This document shows positions 42,511-51,290 of a stretch of 64,000 bases of DNA, piece after piece; position 1 is the stretch's first letter, and every line of letters begins with the position of its first letter. The DNA lies in contig NZ_RDSM01000001.1 of assembly GCF_004115155.1 (NCBI RefSeq), forward strand, positions 124,001 to 188,000. Reading direction: 5' to 3'. A model generated the notes under the pieces. It did not search any database, was not told the DNA's origin, and worked only from the letters and a program-made list of their open reading frames with translations. The translations under genes were made by a program, and so were the position numbers. This DNA is from Granulicella sibirica (GTDB taxonomy: Bacteria; Acidobacteriota; Terriglobia; Terriglobales; Acidobacteriaceae).

Positions 42511-43494
42511 TCAGCTCACCGCCTTGAGGGTGAGCCCGCTCCGCTCCCGCTGGACAAGTTCGTGCAGGCGAAGTGCGGGAACTTCCAAGGAAGGGTCTCC
42601 GGCAACTTCGACGTTGGTGCGGATGTGCCCAGGCTTCTTGGACGAGAAAAGGATGATGCTCTCAGGGTTCGCGACGAGGGAGGCCTTGAGCATCAGCTTC
42701 GCGAGGGACTCTGCATTGGCCAGATCGTGGCCTGTCGCTTCGGACCAGCGTTCTTGGCGGCTCGGATCGGCCAATAAGGACGTATAGAGGGTACGGAAGT
42801 CTTCGGTCAGCGCCCGATGGTGGATACGGAATGACTTTCCGGGAACAGTTGCCGGGTCCAGAACAGACCATTCGTACTGCGTGACCGGGCAATAGGCGGG
42901 TTTCTCGGACAATAAGGCGGGGATCTTTGCCCGGCCACTTCCAACTCCAAACGTACCGATCTTTCCCTGGTTCACCGAAGACCTCAAAAAAAACAACAAC
43001 TCATCATCTTGTAGATCCCCTGCGCTGACCTCGTGAAGGAGCCAGAGGTCGATATGGTCGGTCTTCAACGCGGCGAGGCTGCGCTCGAGAGCCGTGCGAG
43101 CTGCATTAGCGTTGAAAGCGGGCTGCTCTTCGCGACGTACGACATTCATGGCTAGGCCCGCCATGCCCTGCTTCAAGCCCGGCACCCTGCGGATGATCGG
43201 TCCGGCGATGCCGCGGGCGAGGCTTATCAGAGACTGGTTCTTTGACCCAGGAATGCCGTACTTGCTGGTCACCGTAAGTTTGCCGGCGTGGCGGCGGCAA
43301 ACCTCGCCGAGGCAGGCTTCGGCCTGTCCGTAACCGTAGGAAGGGGCGACATCGAAATGGGTAATACCTGCCTCGACAGCGGCTTCGAGCATCGTGAGAG
43401 AGTCCCGGCGGTTAAGGCCCCCCATGATGCTTGAACAGCCGAAGCCCAGGCGCGTAGTGGTTCGGCCGGTCGTCGCTAGGGCTATCTCTTGCAT
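42511..43494 (-). CDS. Aldo/keto reductase family protein
   Basis: 327-residue TIM-barrel oxidoreductase expected to use NADPH to reduce aldehydes, ketones or sugars. The catalytic tetrad is readable: Asp in THFDVAPSYGYG, Tyr in the same segment, Lys in VTSKYGIPG and His in LWLLHEVSAGD. The C-terminal NADP-binding part is less canonical (NPESIILFSSKKPGHIRTNV). An AGGAG ribosome site precedes the ATG. It lies 32 bases downstream of the GMC oxidoreductase and one base upstream of the Nramp-like gene. With its neighbours it may act on a surface sugar or polyol; that is inference. Confidence 0.9.
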   Translation of the reverse strand: MQEIALATTGRTTTRLGFGCSSIMGGLNRRDSLTMLEAAVEAGITHFDVAPSYGYGQAEACLGEVCRRHAGKLTVTSKYGIPGSKNQSLISLARGIAGPIIRRVPGLKQGMAGLAMNVVRREEQPAFNANAARTALERSLAALKTDHIDLWLLHEVSAGDLQDDELLFFLRSSVNQGKIGTFGVGSGRAKIPALLSEKPAYCPVTQYEWSVLDPATVPGKSFRIHHRALTEDFRTLYTSLLADPSRQERWSEATGHDLANAESLAKLMLKASLVANPESIILFSSKKPGHIRTNVEVAGDPSLEVPALRLHELVQRERSGLTLKAVS

Positions 43495-43526
43495 CCGGCT
43501 CTCCTAATCAGTGTGCTCGTTTGAGG

Positions 43527-45083
43527 TTAGCCTAGATCGCCTGCAAGATGGTCCGCCAAACGAACGGCGAGAGCGAGGACGGTGTGAGTGGGATTTGAAA
43601 AGCTCGAAGTTGGAAAGACGGCTCCCGAGCAGACGTAGATATTCGCAGTGCCGTGGAGCCTTAGGTTGGGATCGACTACGCCGTCCTCGGGATCGACCGC
43701 CATGCGCATGCCGCCCATGTGGTGGTTGCTGTCATCGCATTTTGCTCGAAACTCCGGCTTGCCCGCGACAAGATCGGGGTCCGGAATGACCCTCGCAATC
43801 CCGGCCAGAGAGCATTGTGCAATGAGCACATACTCGCGGATTGCTGCCAATTCCTTGTCTGAAATCTGCCAATCGAGCCTCGTGCGGTAGAGGCCGAGGG
43901 CGTCTCTTTCGTCCGAAAGCGTGATGCTGCTTGTAGAGTCAGGCTGCTGCTCGCAGTGGACGCGCAATGTGATAGCTGCGTCCGACGGGTTGTAGGCGCG
44001 GTTTTGAATGGCATATCGCAGCGTTTGTCGCACGAGAAGCGGGAGATTCTTCACGACGAAGACAACATCCGCGAAGGCCACCTCGCGCACGCGGCCTCGC
44101 AGTATCTTCTTGGCGGTCTCCTTGAGCCTGCCGAGCGCTTCGTCGGCGTTCGAGATGAAGGACATGGTCGCGGCAACGTTCAGCGTGCGCCTCTCTTGCT
44201 GGATCGAGGAAGAAAGCCGAAGCTTCGGGTGGTACTTGAATCCTTCGCGGAAAATGTTGTCGAAGATTCGATGAAATCCCTCGGAATCAATTGGCTCTAT
44301 CTCTGCAGCGTTTACGTCGATGTGGTCTTGAAAATGTCTCCCCAGGAGACCTGAGCGGTTCCAGGGAAATCCTGCCGCGCTTGGTTGCAGAAAAAAACGT
44401 GAACTTTCAATGGCACCGAGACAGAACACGAAGCGAGAGGCTCGGAAGGTGGCTTCGACACCTGTGAGCGTTCGGCACCTAACCCCGATCATGCGATCCG
44501 CGTGGAAGATCATCTCGACAGCATTCGCATGGAGCCACACGACGAGGCTGGCGTTTTCCTCGAGTACGGCACGGTGAAGACGGGCGAAGGACGGTTCAGG
44601 GCACCATCGGGAAAAGTAGCTGTGGAGTCCGTCGAACGAAGGTGGCTCGACACCAATCTTGCGCCAGACGGATTCGTCTTTGCGAATGACGCCGCCAAGG
44701 CCCTCAAGCTCAAGCGCTCGCTCGTAGTACGGGCGCAGTTCGTCTTTGGAAAACGGCCATCCGCTCTCCGCGATCCAGGGCCGTTGGATGAAGTCGAGGT
44801 ACTCGAACTCGAGGATCTGGCCTCCCCAACGTGTGGTCGTTCCGCCCTTTGCACGGAAGCGTCCGGTATGAACACCGCGATGGATGTTGCCGACGACCTC
44901 GCTGCGGTAGGTTTCCTGGGACCGCTCCTCGACATCCGCGCCTCCGCCTTCGAGAAGTACCACTCGCTTCCCTTGCCTGATCAACTCGACCGCGATTACG
45001 ATTCCCGCCGCCCCTGCGCCCACGATGCAGACATCCGCGACCTCGCTCGGATCGGGTTGAGAGACTTCGAGGTCGCGGATCAA
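43527..45083 (-). CDS. GMC-type FAD-dependent oxidoreductase
   Basis: 518 residues from a TTG start at 45083 that overlaps the stop of the upstream gene (TTGA) and has AGAGG seven bases upstream; a longer frame upstream only runs antisense into the next gene. The FAD-binding Rossmann motif is VADVCIVGAGAAGIVIAVEL, ending in the E of LLEGGG. The GMC signature region GGTTTRWGGQ, the C-terminal GMC domain with DSNHHMGGMRMAVDPEDGVV (active-site His) and the final NIYVCSGAVFPTSSFSNPTH also show it to be complete. It resembles glucose/choline-type dehydrogenases that oxidise an alcohol or sugar hydroxyl. No signal peptide. Its pairing with the aldo/keto reductase suggests oxidation-reduction of a sugar. 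Confidence 0.92.
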   Translation of the reverse strand: MIRDLEVSQPDPSEVADVCIVGAGAAGIVIAVELIRQGKRVVLLEGGGADVEERSQETYRSEVVGNIHRGVHTGRFRAKGGTTTRWGGQILEFEYLDFIQRPWIAESGWPFSKDELRPYYERALELEGLGGVIRKDESVWRKIGVEPPSFDGLHSYFSRWCPEPSFARLHRAVLEENASLVVWLHANAVEMIFHADRMIGVRCRTLTGVEATFRASRFVFCLGAIESSRFFLQPSAAGFPWNRSGLLGRHFQDHIDVNAAEIEPIDSEGFHRIFDNIFREGFKYHPKLRLSSSIQQERRTLNVAATMSFISNADEALGRLKETAKKILRGRVREVAFADVVFVVKNLPLLVRQTLRYAIQNRAYNPSDAAITLRVHCEQQPDSTSSITLSDERDALGLYRTRLDWQISDKELAAIREYVLIAQCSLAGIARVIPDPDLVAGKPEFRAKCDDSNHHMGGMRMAVDPEDGVVDPNLRLHGTANIYVCSGAVFPTSSFSNPTHTVLALAVRLADHLAGDLG

Positions 45084-46150
45084 GCTTTGCCTCTGCGAAC
45101 AGACTCCAGGATCGAGGCGACACGATCCACGATCAGGCCGACCTGGCGATCGTTGTGGTACCCGTCGCGTTCGGCACGAGCGAGTCCGGCCGCCGCGATC
45201 CTCGCCCTTGCTGCCTCGTCGGGCAGATATCTGCGGATCTTTTCGACGCACTCTTCTATCGAGGAGAAGAAGACTGCCTCGACGTCTTCTTCGAACCTCT
45301 GCTGATGGCCATCGGAGCGCTCGGCAAGAAGAAATCCTCCGCATCCCGCGATCTCGAAGCTCTTGTGGACGAACTCGTCCTGGTTCGAGTGGGTAATGAA
45401 ACTGAGGTTGATCTGCGAGCGCCAGATTCCCTCGCGATATTCGTCGCGAAAGAGCTCACCGTTCCCGCGATAGATCGCCGTTGTCGCTTCCAGGCCGAGT
45501 GCAGGCTTCCAAACGAGACCGCCCGACACAGTGACGTGGAAGCCGAACTCCTTCCAAAGACGCGTGAGAAACTGGGCGCGATCGTCGTACGGTGTGCCGA
45601 TGAAGGAGACACCACGATCGCGGTCGGCGTCGGACCAACCGGGCGGTGGCGGGAAGTGCATCGTGGGCTCATACGCGGTCTGGATCTTCATGACGTCGCG
45701 GGCGCCCCGCGCGTGATATTCGGCGATGTTGCGGTCGCGCTGGACAACGTGCAGGTCGAAGAAGGGGATATTCTTCATATACAGGCGCCAGCCTGGATCG
45801 CGGCGGGTGCCAAAGGGATTGTCGATCATGTAATTAACGCTCACGATCCCCAGCGCTCGCCAGCGCTTGAGGGTCGAGGCCTTGAGCCAGAGAAGCTTGT
45901 CGGTCCAGACCACGTCGGGCTTCTCCTGCATGGTCAGGCGCAGAAGGTCGCGGTTGAGGCGCTCGACCTGAGGTCCGGCTGCGAGGCGGTGCATCACCTT
46001 CGCGAGGAAGGGGTTGCGAGGCGCGTACTCGAGCGAGTCGAAGCCGATGACAGTGTGGCCGAGGCGTTCAAGCGCCCATAGACGGTACAGAGCCGAGTCG
46101 TTTGGAGAGATGCTTCCGGCGTAGAGGATCTTCATGTGCCGAACGCTCAT
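45080..46150 (-). CDS. CgeB-like glycosyltransferase
   Basis: 356-residue GT-B-like protein of the CgeB/spore-maturation glycosyltransferase type. N-terminal Rossmann domain (MKILYAGSISPNDSALYRLW) and C-terminal domain with SQINLSFITHSNQDEFVHKS, FEIAGCGGFLLAERSDGHQQ and FEEDVEAVFFSSIEECVEKI, the pattern typical of these transferases. The ATG at 46150 lies 3 bases after the MgtE-like stop; an ATG at 46135 (MKILYAG) may be the true start. Its stop overlaps the TTG start of the GMC oxidoreductase. It probably transfers a sugar during surface-glycan formation; donor unknown. Confidence 0.85.
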   Translation of the reverse strand: MSVRHMKILYAGSISPNDSALYRLWALERLGHTVIGFDSLEYAPRNPFLAKVMHRLAAGPQVERLNRDLLRLTMQEKPDVVWTDKLLWLKASTLKRWRALGIVSVNYMIDNPFGTRRDPGWRLYMKNIPFFDLHVVQRDRNIAEYHARGARDVMKIQTAYEPTMHFPPPPGWSDADRDRGVSFIGTPYDDRAQFLTRLWKEFGFHVTVSGGLVWKPALGLEATTAIYRGNGELFRDEYREGIWRSQINLSFITHSNQDEFVHKSFEIAGCGGFLLAERSDGHQQRFEEDVEAVFFSSIEECVEKIRRYLPDEAARARIAAAGLARAERDGYHNDRQVGLIVDRVASILESVRRGKA

Positions 46151-46153
46151 CCG

Positions 46154-47428
46154 CTAATGCTTGTGCCTGAGGTTGGCGATGACCTGCTCAGCGTGAATGA
46201 CCCCCGCAAGACGCTTGTCGTCGTCGACCACAGGCAGCGAGCGGAGGTTGTACTTGTCGAACAGCTCGGCGACTTTCTTCCCATTCGCGTCGAGGCGGCA
46301 GCTCACAATGTGCCCCTGCGGGAGAGCCGATAGCGCCGCCCCGGGTTCCGCAAAGAGGAGGCGGACGACTGGGATTAAACCGCGAATCTTCTGATCGTCG
46401 TCCAGCAGGATGATATCGGTGATCACTTCAATATCGCCTTCGAAGTCGCGCAGAGCGTTCACGGCATCCGACACGGTCGCAACCTCGGGCAGTGAAACGT
46501 AGTCGGTCGTCATGCGGCCGGCTGCGGAGTCTCCCGAGAACTCGAGAAGCTCTTCGACCTCATGCCGCTCCTCGGGATCCATCTCTTCGAGGATCGCCTC
46601 GGAGCGTTCGTCGGACAGCTCGGACAGGAAATCGGCGGCAGCACCGGGGTCCATCTCTTCGACGATCCCGGCGACCTGCTCGGAGTCGAGATCTTCGATG
46701 AGAGCCTTCTGCATCTTGGGGTCGACTTCTTCAAGCGCCTCGGCAGCGACCTCTTCGTCGAGACTGGTAAAGAGCGCGTGGCGTTCTGCCGGCCCAAGTT
46801 CCTCCAGGATGTCCGCGATGTCGGATGGGTGCATCTTCGAGAGTCGGTTCTGTTCGATCTTCAACTTCACCCGGCGCGACGGGTCGCGGTCGATCAGGTC
46901 GACGAAGTCCCACGGGATAACACTCGCTGGAATGCGGCAGGATAAGTTGTCGATAGTGCCGTGCGGCAGACCTTTGAGCAGACGCCGTATTGCCCCACGA
47001 ACTCCCACTTCAACCTCGGCGATGCGAAGCGAAAGTCTGTCTGTCCCGTCAAGACATGCCTCCCAGATGAGGTCGACATCGTTTACTCGCACGACTTTGT
47101 GCCCGTTAACATCAATGATTTGCTGGTCGAGCAGGTCACGTTCCAGCAGAAGATATGCCTCAGCATCTGCCATCTCCTGCATCTCGGCAGATGCCCGGAG
47201 TTGAAGACCGTCACCGCCCTGAACGAGATCAGACACGCGTATCAGCGACGGTTGCCCATTCTTCTTTCCGGTCGCGAGCCGCAGGATAAAACCGAAGACG
47301 TGCGCCGCGTCGTCCGAGGGGCTGACGGCGAACTCACGCACCGAGCCGAATGCGCGCCCATCAGGGCCATTGACCTTGGCGCCCATCAGTGCCGATACGC
47401 TCGTTCTCTCGTTCGCGTGCTTCGTCAT
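46154..47428 (-). CDS. Soluble PRC-barrel / MgtE_N / CBS-pair protein (MgtE-like regulator without a membrane domain)
   Basis: 424 residues, no membrane segment. Residues about 8-70 (and weakly 95-165) look like PRC-barrel folds (SALMGAKVNGPDGRAFGSVR; QIIDVNGHKVVRVNDVDL). Residues 195-300 match the MgtE N-terminal superhelical domain (LSKMHPSDIADILEELGPAE, MQKALIEDLDSEQVAGIVEE, FLSELSDERSEAILEEMDPE). Residues 305-420 match a CBS pair (AGRMTTDYVSLPEVATVSDA, YNLRSLPVVDDDKRLAGVIH). In MgtE channels this part senses cytosolic Mg2+ and closes the pore; here the pore is missing. It heads the operon ending in the Nramp-related permease, so it may gate that protein in trans. Confidence 0.9.
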   Translation of the reverse strand: MTKHANERTSVSALMGAKVNGPDGRAFGSVREFAVSPSDDAAHVFGFILRLATGKKNGQPSLIRVSDLVQGGDGLQLRASAEMQEMADAEAYLLLERDLLDQQIIDVNGHKVVRVNDVDLIWEACLDGTDRLSLRIAEVEVGVRGAIRRLLKGLPHGTIDNLSCRIPASVIPWDFVDLIDRDPSRRVKLKIEQNRLSKMHPSDIADILEELGPAERHALFTSLDEEVAAEALEEVDPKMQKALIEDLDSEQVAGIVEEMDPGAAADFLSELSDERSEAILEEMDPEERHEVEELLEFSGDSAAGRMTTDYVSLPEVATVSDAVNALRDFEGDIEVITDIILLDDDQKIRGLIPVVRLLFAEPGAALSALPQGHIVSCRLDANGKKVAELFDKYNLRSLPVVDDDKRLAGVIHAEQVIANLRHKH

Positions 47429-47447
47429 AGTCCTTCGTCCTTGAGCC

Positions 47448-49499
47448 TTACCAAACCTTGCAGACTTTGGACTTCACCATCGGCTGTCCGACCTTGCACC
47501 CAAATGCGGGGGCGAACTGCGGCAGGTTCGTTACGATGCCGTTCACACGGGCAAACCCGGGAGAGTGCGGATCAGTTGCGGCCTGGAGGCGCTCGGCCGC
47601 TTCGCGTGTGTTCTCACAGGCCCATTGGGCGTAGCCGATGAAGAATCGCTGATCCGGGGTAAAGCCATCGATGGGCTTGAGGTTCTTGCCTTCGACCTGG
47701 TGCTTCCAGGCGATATAAGCGATGAGTGTTCCGCCGAGATCGGCTACGTCCTCACCGCTTGTCAGCTTGCTGTTGATGTGGATGTCATCGACGACGACAT
47801 AGGTAGCGAACTGGTCGCGGAGGCAGTTGATGCGGTCTTCGAAGCCTTGCGCGTCCTCTTTGGTCCACCAGTCCTTGAGGTCGCCCTCGGCGTTAAATTG
47901 GCGGCCTTCGTCGTCGAAGGCGTGGGTGAGTTCGTGGCCGATGGTGCCACCGGTGTCGCCGTAATTCGGGGCGTCGTCGGCCTTCGGATCGTAGAGAGGT
48001 GGCTGAAGGACGCCGGACGGGAAGTTGATGTCGTTCATCTGGGGGTTGAAGTAGGCGTTCACGGTTGGCGGCGTCATGCCCCACTCGTTTCGGTCGACGG
48101 GCTTGCCCACCTTGGCCCAGTCGCGCGAGTCCTCGAACTGCTGGGCGCGTTCTGTGTCGCCGAAGAAGTCGCCTGGGGTGATCGTGAGTTTGGTGTAGTC
48201 GCGCCAGGTGTCTGGGTAGCCGATCTTATTGCGGATGGCGTGAAGCTTGCGGAGGGCTTCCTTCTTTGTCGCCGGGCTCATCCAGTCCAGATGCTCGATC
48301 TCGTCCTGCATGACGGCTTCAATCTGCTGGGTCATGACGAGCGTCTTCTGCTTCGTGTCCGCGGCGAAGGTGCGGCGCACAAACTCCTGCCCGAGGGCCT
48401 CGCCAAGGGAGCTGTCGACAAAGCGAACACAGCGCTTCCAGCGTGGCGGCTGTTGCTGCGCGCCACGAAGGTAGCCGCGGTAGAAGCCGAAGTTCTCGGT
48501 CTCGAATGAGCTGGCGAGTGCAGGTGCCGCGCCAGTCAGAAGGTGAAACCTCAAGTAAGACTTCAAGGCTTCGAGCGCTTCGTTCTTCAGTTCAGCGTCG
48601 AGCGCCTTCTGAAACTCCGGCTCCGTGACATTGACTGTCGCGATTCCAGCGAGACCGCGCTTGGCGAAGAAAGCTGGCCAGTCAACCGACGGGTTGATCT
48701 TCGTAAGCTCGGCCACCGTCATCTTGTGGAACTGCTTGTAGGGGTCGCGCTTGTCGACAAGCGTGAGCGAAGCGGTGGCGAGGGCGGTCTCGATGCGCAT
48801 GACGTCGGCGGCATCACTCGCTGCCTTTGCATCGGTCTCGCCGGCGAGGGCGAAGAGCTTTGTCACATAAGCCACATACTTCGCGCGCGTCTCGACACTC
48901 TTCGGGTCGGCCTTGAGGTAGTAGTCGCGGTCGGGAAGGCCGAGGCCTCCAGAGGCGACGGCTGTAATAACGTCATTGGCGTTCGCGGGGTCCTGGGTTG
49001 ATCCCGAGTTAAAGAAGAAGGAGCCGACGGCGTCATGCGAGAGGGTGCTGATCGACGCAGCTACTGCAGCCCGATCTCTCAGGGCATCGATCATCGCCAG
49101 TTCGGGACGGAGCGGGTCGAGGCCGCGCTTATCGATCGCTGACGTATCCATGCAAGCGGCAAAAGCGTCGCCGATCTTCTGCTGAATGGGCGTGCGGTTC
49201 GTTGCCTTCGCTGCGTCCTCTAGGATTCCCCAAAGGAACTGCGCATTCTCGTCAGTGAGCTTGGCGTAGACGCTCCAGTTCGCCTGGTCTGCCGGGATGG
49301 GATTGTTCTTCATCCATCCGCCGCAGGAGTATTTGTAGAAGTCGGTGCACGGATCAACGGTGCGATCCATGTCGTTGATGTCGAGTACCGGCGAGAACGG
49401 CATCTGCTGCAGCGGCCTCGGAGCAGGAGCGGTCTGCGCTCTTGCGAAAGGCACTCCGGAAAAAAGAAAAACCGCCGCGACTGCTGCCAAACCCTTCAT
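47448..49499 (-). CDS. M13 family (neprilysin/PepO-like) zinc metallopeptidase, exported
   Basis: 683 residues from the ATG at 49499, which has GAGG upstream and starts a signal peptide (MKGLAAVAAVFLFSGVPFAR AQ). The M13 N-terminal domain begins with DRTVDPCTDFYKYSCGGWMK. The catalytic domain has the zinc motif GGTIGHELTHAFDDEG (HExxH), the third ligand Glu in SGEDVADLGG (ENxAD variant), the substrate motif VNAYFNPQMNDINFP, and ends with CKVW like the family's CxxW. It degrades oligopeptides in the periplasm or outside. It lies 19 bases upstream of the MgtE-like gene's start region (47428), same strand. Confidence 0.95.
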   Translation of the reverse strand: MKGLAAVAAVFLFSGVPFARAQTAPAPRPLQQMPFSPVLDINDMDRTVDPCTDFYKYSCGGWMKNNPIPADQANWSVYAKLTDENAQFLWGILEDAAKATNRTPIQQKIGDAFAACMDTSAIDKRGLDPLRPELAMIDALRDRAAVAASISTLSHDAVGSFFFNSGSTQDPANANDVITAVASGGLGLPDRDYYLKADPKSVETRAKYVAYVTKLFALAGETDAKAASDAADVMRIETALATASLTLVDKRDPYKQFHKMTVAELTKINPSVDWPAFFAKRGLAGIATVNVTEPEFQKALDAELKNEALEALKSYLRFHLLTGAAPALASSFETENFGFYRGYLRGAQQQPPRWKRCVRFVDSSLGEALGQEFVRRTFAADTKQKTLVMTQQIEAVMQDEIEHLDWMSPATKKEALRKLHAIRNKIGYPDTWRDYTKLTITPGDFFGDTERAQQFEDSRDWAKVGKPVDRNEWGMTPPTVNAYFNPQMNDINFPSGVLQPPLYDPKADDAPNYGDTGGTIGHELTHAFDDEGRQFNAEGDLKDWWTKEDAQGFEDRINCLRDQFATYVVVDDIHINSKLTSGEDVADLGGTLIAYIAWKHQVEGKNLKPIDGFTPDQRFFIGYAQWACENTREAAERLQAATDPHSPGFARVNGIVTNLPQFAPAFGCKVGQPMVKSKVCKVW

Positions 49500-49705
49500 C
49501 TGCAAAGACCTCGTGTTGGCATCGTAAATCACTCGCTCCGGCCCCGCCGGAATGAGGCGCGTGATCTGCCCGCTTCGCTTCTCGAAGGTATCCGCCTTGA
49601 CATCTTCCCGCGTGGCAAGCACACTGCCAACATCGGGCATCGGCGGCGTATGCCGGTGCGGAGTATCGAATCCGTACGCAGGACTGCTTCCCCAAAAGGA
49701 CCGAG

Positions 49706-50146
49706 TTGGCCGACCATACAACAAGCCGCGTCAGTTACACGCTGGATTCGTCACTCGCCAGCGTCAACAAAGTAGAGCAGACGGCCGAGGAATTTGCCGA
49801 ACGCGCAGGCTTCGACGAAGATACCGTGCCGAATATTGCGATGGCCGTTCGTGAGGCCGCTGTCAACGCCGTGCTGCATGGAAACGCGTACGATCCAGAG
49901 AAGCACATTACCGCTTCGTTCGAATCGACCCCGGATTCGCTTATTATCCGCATCAGCGATCAGGGCTCGGGGCTGAATCCAGACACGCTTCCTGACCCTC
50001 TGGCCCCCGAAAACATCCTCCGTGGCTCCGGCCGTGGCATCTTTCTCATTCGCGCTTTCATGGATGAGGTAAACTTTCGCCAGCTACACCCAGGTACTGA
50101 ACTGACTTTGATCAAGCACCGCACCCCCGCGCAGTCGGGAACCTAA
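49706..50146 (+). CDS. Anti-sigma factor/serine kinase, RsbW-type ATPase
   Basis: 146-residue GHKL ATPase of the RsbW/SpoIIAB family. A TTG start at 49706 with AAAGGA six bases upstream is the only good start. N box [18 protein letters not shown]1 [11 protein letters not shown] and G2 [14 protein letters not shown] are visible. Such proteins bind a sigma factor or other partner and phosphorylate the STAS antagonist encoded 14 bases downstream. No sigma factor or PP2C phosphatase is in the window, so the target is unknown. Divergent from the M13 peptidase gene. Confidence 0.92.
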   Translation: MADHTTSRVSYTLDSSLASVNKVEQTAEEFAERAGFDEDTVPNIAMAVREAAVNAVLHGNAYDPEKHITASFESTPDSLIIRISDQGSGLNPDTLPDPLAPENILRGSGRGIFLIRAFMDEVNFRQLHPGTELTLIKHRTPAQSGT

Positions 50147-50160
50147 GGAGACAAATCACC

Positions 50161-50508
50161 ATGAGCATGAAAGTAAAGACCCGTCAGGTTGACGGCGTCA
50201 CCATTCTCGATCTCAGCGGCCGGATCACACTCGGCGAAGGCAGTGTCACGCTACGCGACGCAGTTCGCGATGTGCTTGCCAAAGGATCGAACAAGATTCT
50301 GCTGAACCTGGGCGATATCAGCTATATCGATAGCTCAGGCATCGGTGAACTCGTCAGCGCGTTCACGACCGTGAAGAACGCCGGCGGCGAGCTGAAGCTT
50401 TTGAACCTGACCAAGAAGGTCCACGACCTTCTCCAGATCACGAAGCTCTACACCGTGTTTGACGTAAAGGACGACGAAGCCTCGGCGATCAGCGCCTTTA
50501 CCAAGTAA
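50161..50508 (+). CDS. Anti-sigma factor antagonist, STAS domain (RsbV-type)
   Basis: 115-residue single STAS domain. The conserved site of phosphorylation is Ser58 or Ser59 in [14 protein letters not shown], and N-terminal [18 protein letters not shown] fits the family. When unphosphorylated it would bind the RsbW-type kinase encoded just upstream and release its partner. AAGGAGA precedes the ATG. A strong terminator follows the gene, so the pair is a two-gene operon. Confidence 0.95.
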   Translation: MSMKVKTRQVDGVTILDLSGRITLGEGSVTLRDAVRDVLAKGSNKILLNLGDISYIDSSGIGELVSAFTTVKNAGGELKLLNLTKKVHDLLQITKLYTVFDVKDDEASAISAFTK

Positions 50509-50525
50509 TCTATCCTGCAAAACAA

Positions 50526-50560
50526 AGGGCCGTCGCTTTGGCGATGGCCCTGTTCTTTTG
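50526..50560 (+). terminator. Intrinsic terminator after the RsbW/RsbV pair
   Basis: AGGGCCGTCGC pairs with GCGATGGCCCT (one G-T wobble), loop TTTG, then GTTCTTTTG. The stem starts 18 bases after the STAS gene stop. Good fit to a Rho-independent terminator. Confidence 0.8.
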
Positions 50561-50575
50561 CTTGCCATAGATAGC

Positions 50576-50606
50576 AAGGCCGCCACCCAAGGTGACGGCC
50601 TTTGTC
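50576..50606. terminator. Second hairpin terminator before lemA-type gene end
   Basis: AAGGCCGCCACC pairs with GGTGACGGCCTT (one mismatch), loop CAA, followed by TTTG. It lies between convergent genes and may act on either side; the tail favours the plus strand. Confidence 0.65.
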
Positions 50607-50616
50607 GTTTGCCCGC

Positions 50617-51198
50617 CTATTTGCTGAAATCGACCTTCGGGGCGACGCTGTTGCTTGGGTCGCCCTTGAAGTATTCGTCGCGGTAGTGGAAGCCGGCCAT
50701 GTTTGCCCAGATGCTGGTCGGAAACTGTTGCACGGAGACGTCATAGTCCCTGAGCACCTTGTTGTAACGGCCACGTTCGACAGCGATGCGGTTCTCCGTA
50801 CCGGCCAACTCGTCTTCGAGACGCACGAACTGATCGTTGCCCTTAAGGTTTGGATAAGCTTCCTGCAAGCGGAGCAGCGGGCTGAGTGCCACGTCCAGGC
50901 GGGAGTTTGCCTGAATGCTGCTCGCCCGGTCCGTCGCGCCGATGACGCCTGCGCGGGCATTCGCGATATTCGTCAGGACAGTCGTCTCTTCGTTGACATA
51001 GCCTTTGACTGAGGCGACGAGGTTTGGAATGAGGTCGAGCCGCCTCTGCTGCGCAACGTTCACCTGCGAATAGGCTTGGTTCACCGCCTCGTTCTGCGAG
51101 ACCAGGGAGTTCTTTGCACTGACATAGCTGCCGCCGACGAAGAGCAGGACGATGACAATCAGTCCAACAACTCCAAGTCCGATCCAGAGAGATTTCAT
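50617..51198 (-). CDS. LemA family protein
   Basis: 193 residues. An N-terminal membrane anchor (LGVVGLIVIVLLFVGGSYVS) is followed by the helical LemA bundle with NEAVNQAYSQVNVAQQRRLD, LIPNLVASVKGYVNEE and the conserved NDQFVRLEDELAGTENRIAV ... RYNKVLRDYDVSVQQFPTSI. LemA proteins are membrane-anchored with the bundle outside; their role is unclear. GAGGA precedes the ATG. It lies about 90 bases downstream of the TPM-domain gene, a pairing that is common in bacteria and suggests a shared envelope function. Confidence 0.95.
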   Translation of the reverse strand: MKSLWIGLGVVGLIVIVLLFVGGSYVSAKNSLVSQNEAVNQAYSQVNVAQQRRLDLIPNLVASVKGYVNEETTVLTNIANARAGVIGATDRASSIQANSRLDVALSPLLRLQEAYPNLKGNDQFVRLEDELAGTENRIAVERGRYNKVLRDYDVSVQQFPTSIWANMAGFHYRDEYFKGDPSNSVAPKVDFSK

Positions 51199-51290
51199 GA
51201 GTTCCTCGTGATTGCTGTGCTTGTAGCCGTTGATTCTACTTGCTGGATACGCAGATGAGATGACTTTCGTTTAGATTCCGGTTCATCCGA

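Noticed and set aside
45084..45344. N-terminal extension of the GMC oxidoreductase frame
   Set aside because: It is arginine-rich, lies antisense-like within the coding end of the CgeB-like gene, and the coupled TTG at 45083 has a good ribosome site.
49500..49724. 75-residue N-terminal extension of the M13 peptidase
   Set aside because: It would bury a clear signal peptide and overlap the divergent RsbW-type gene.
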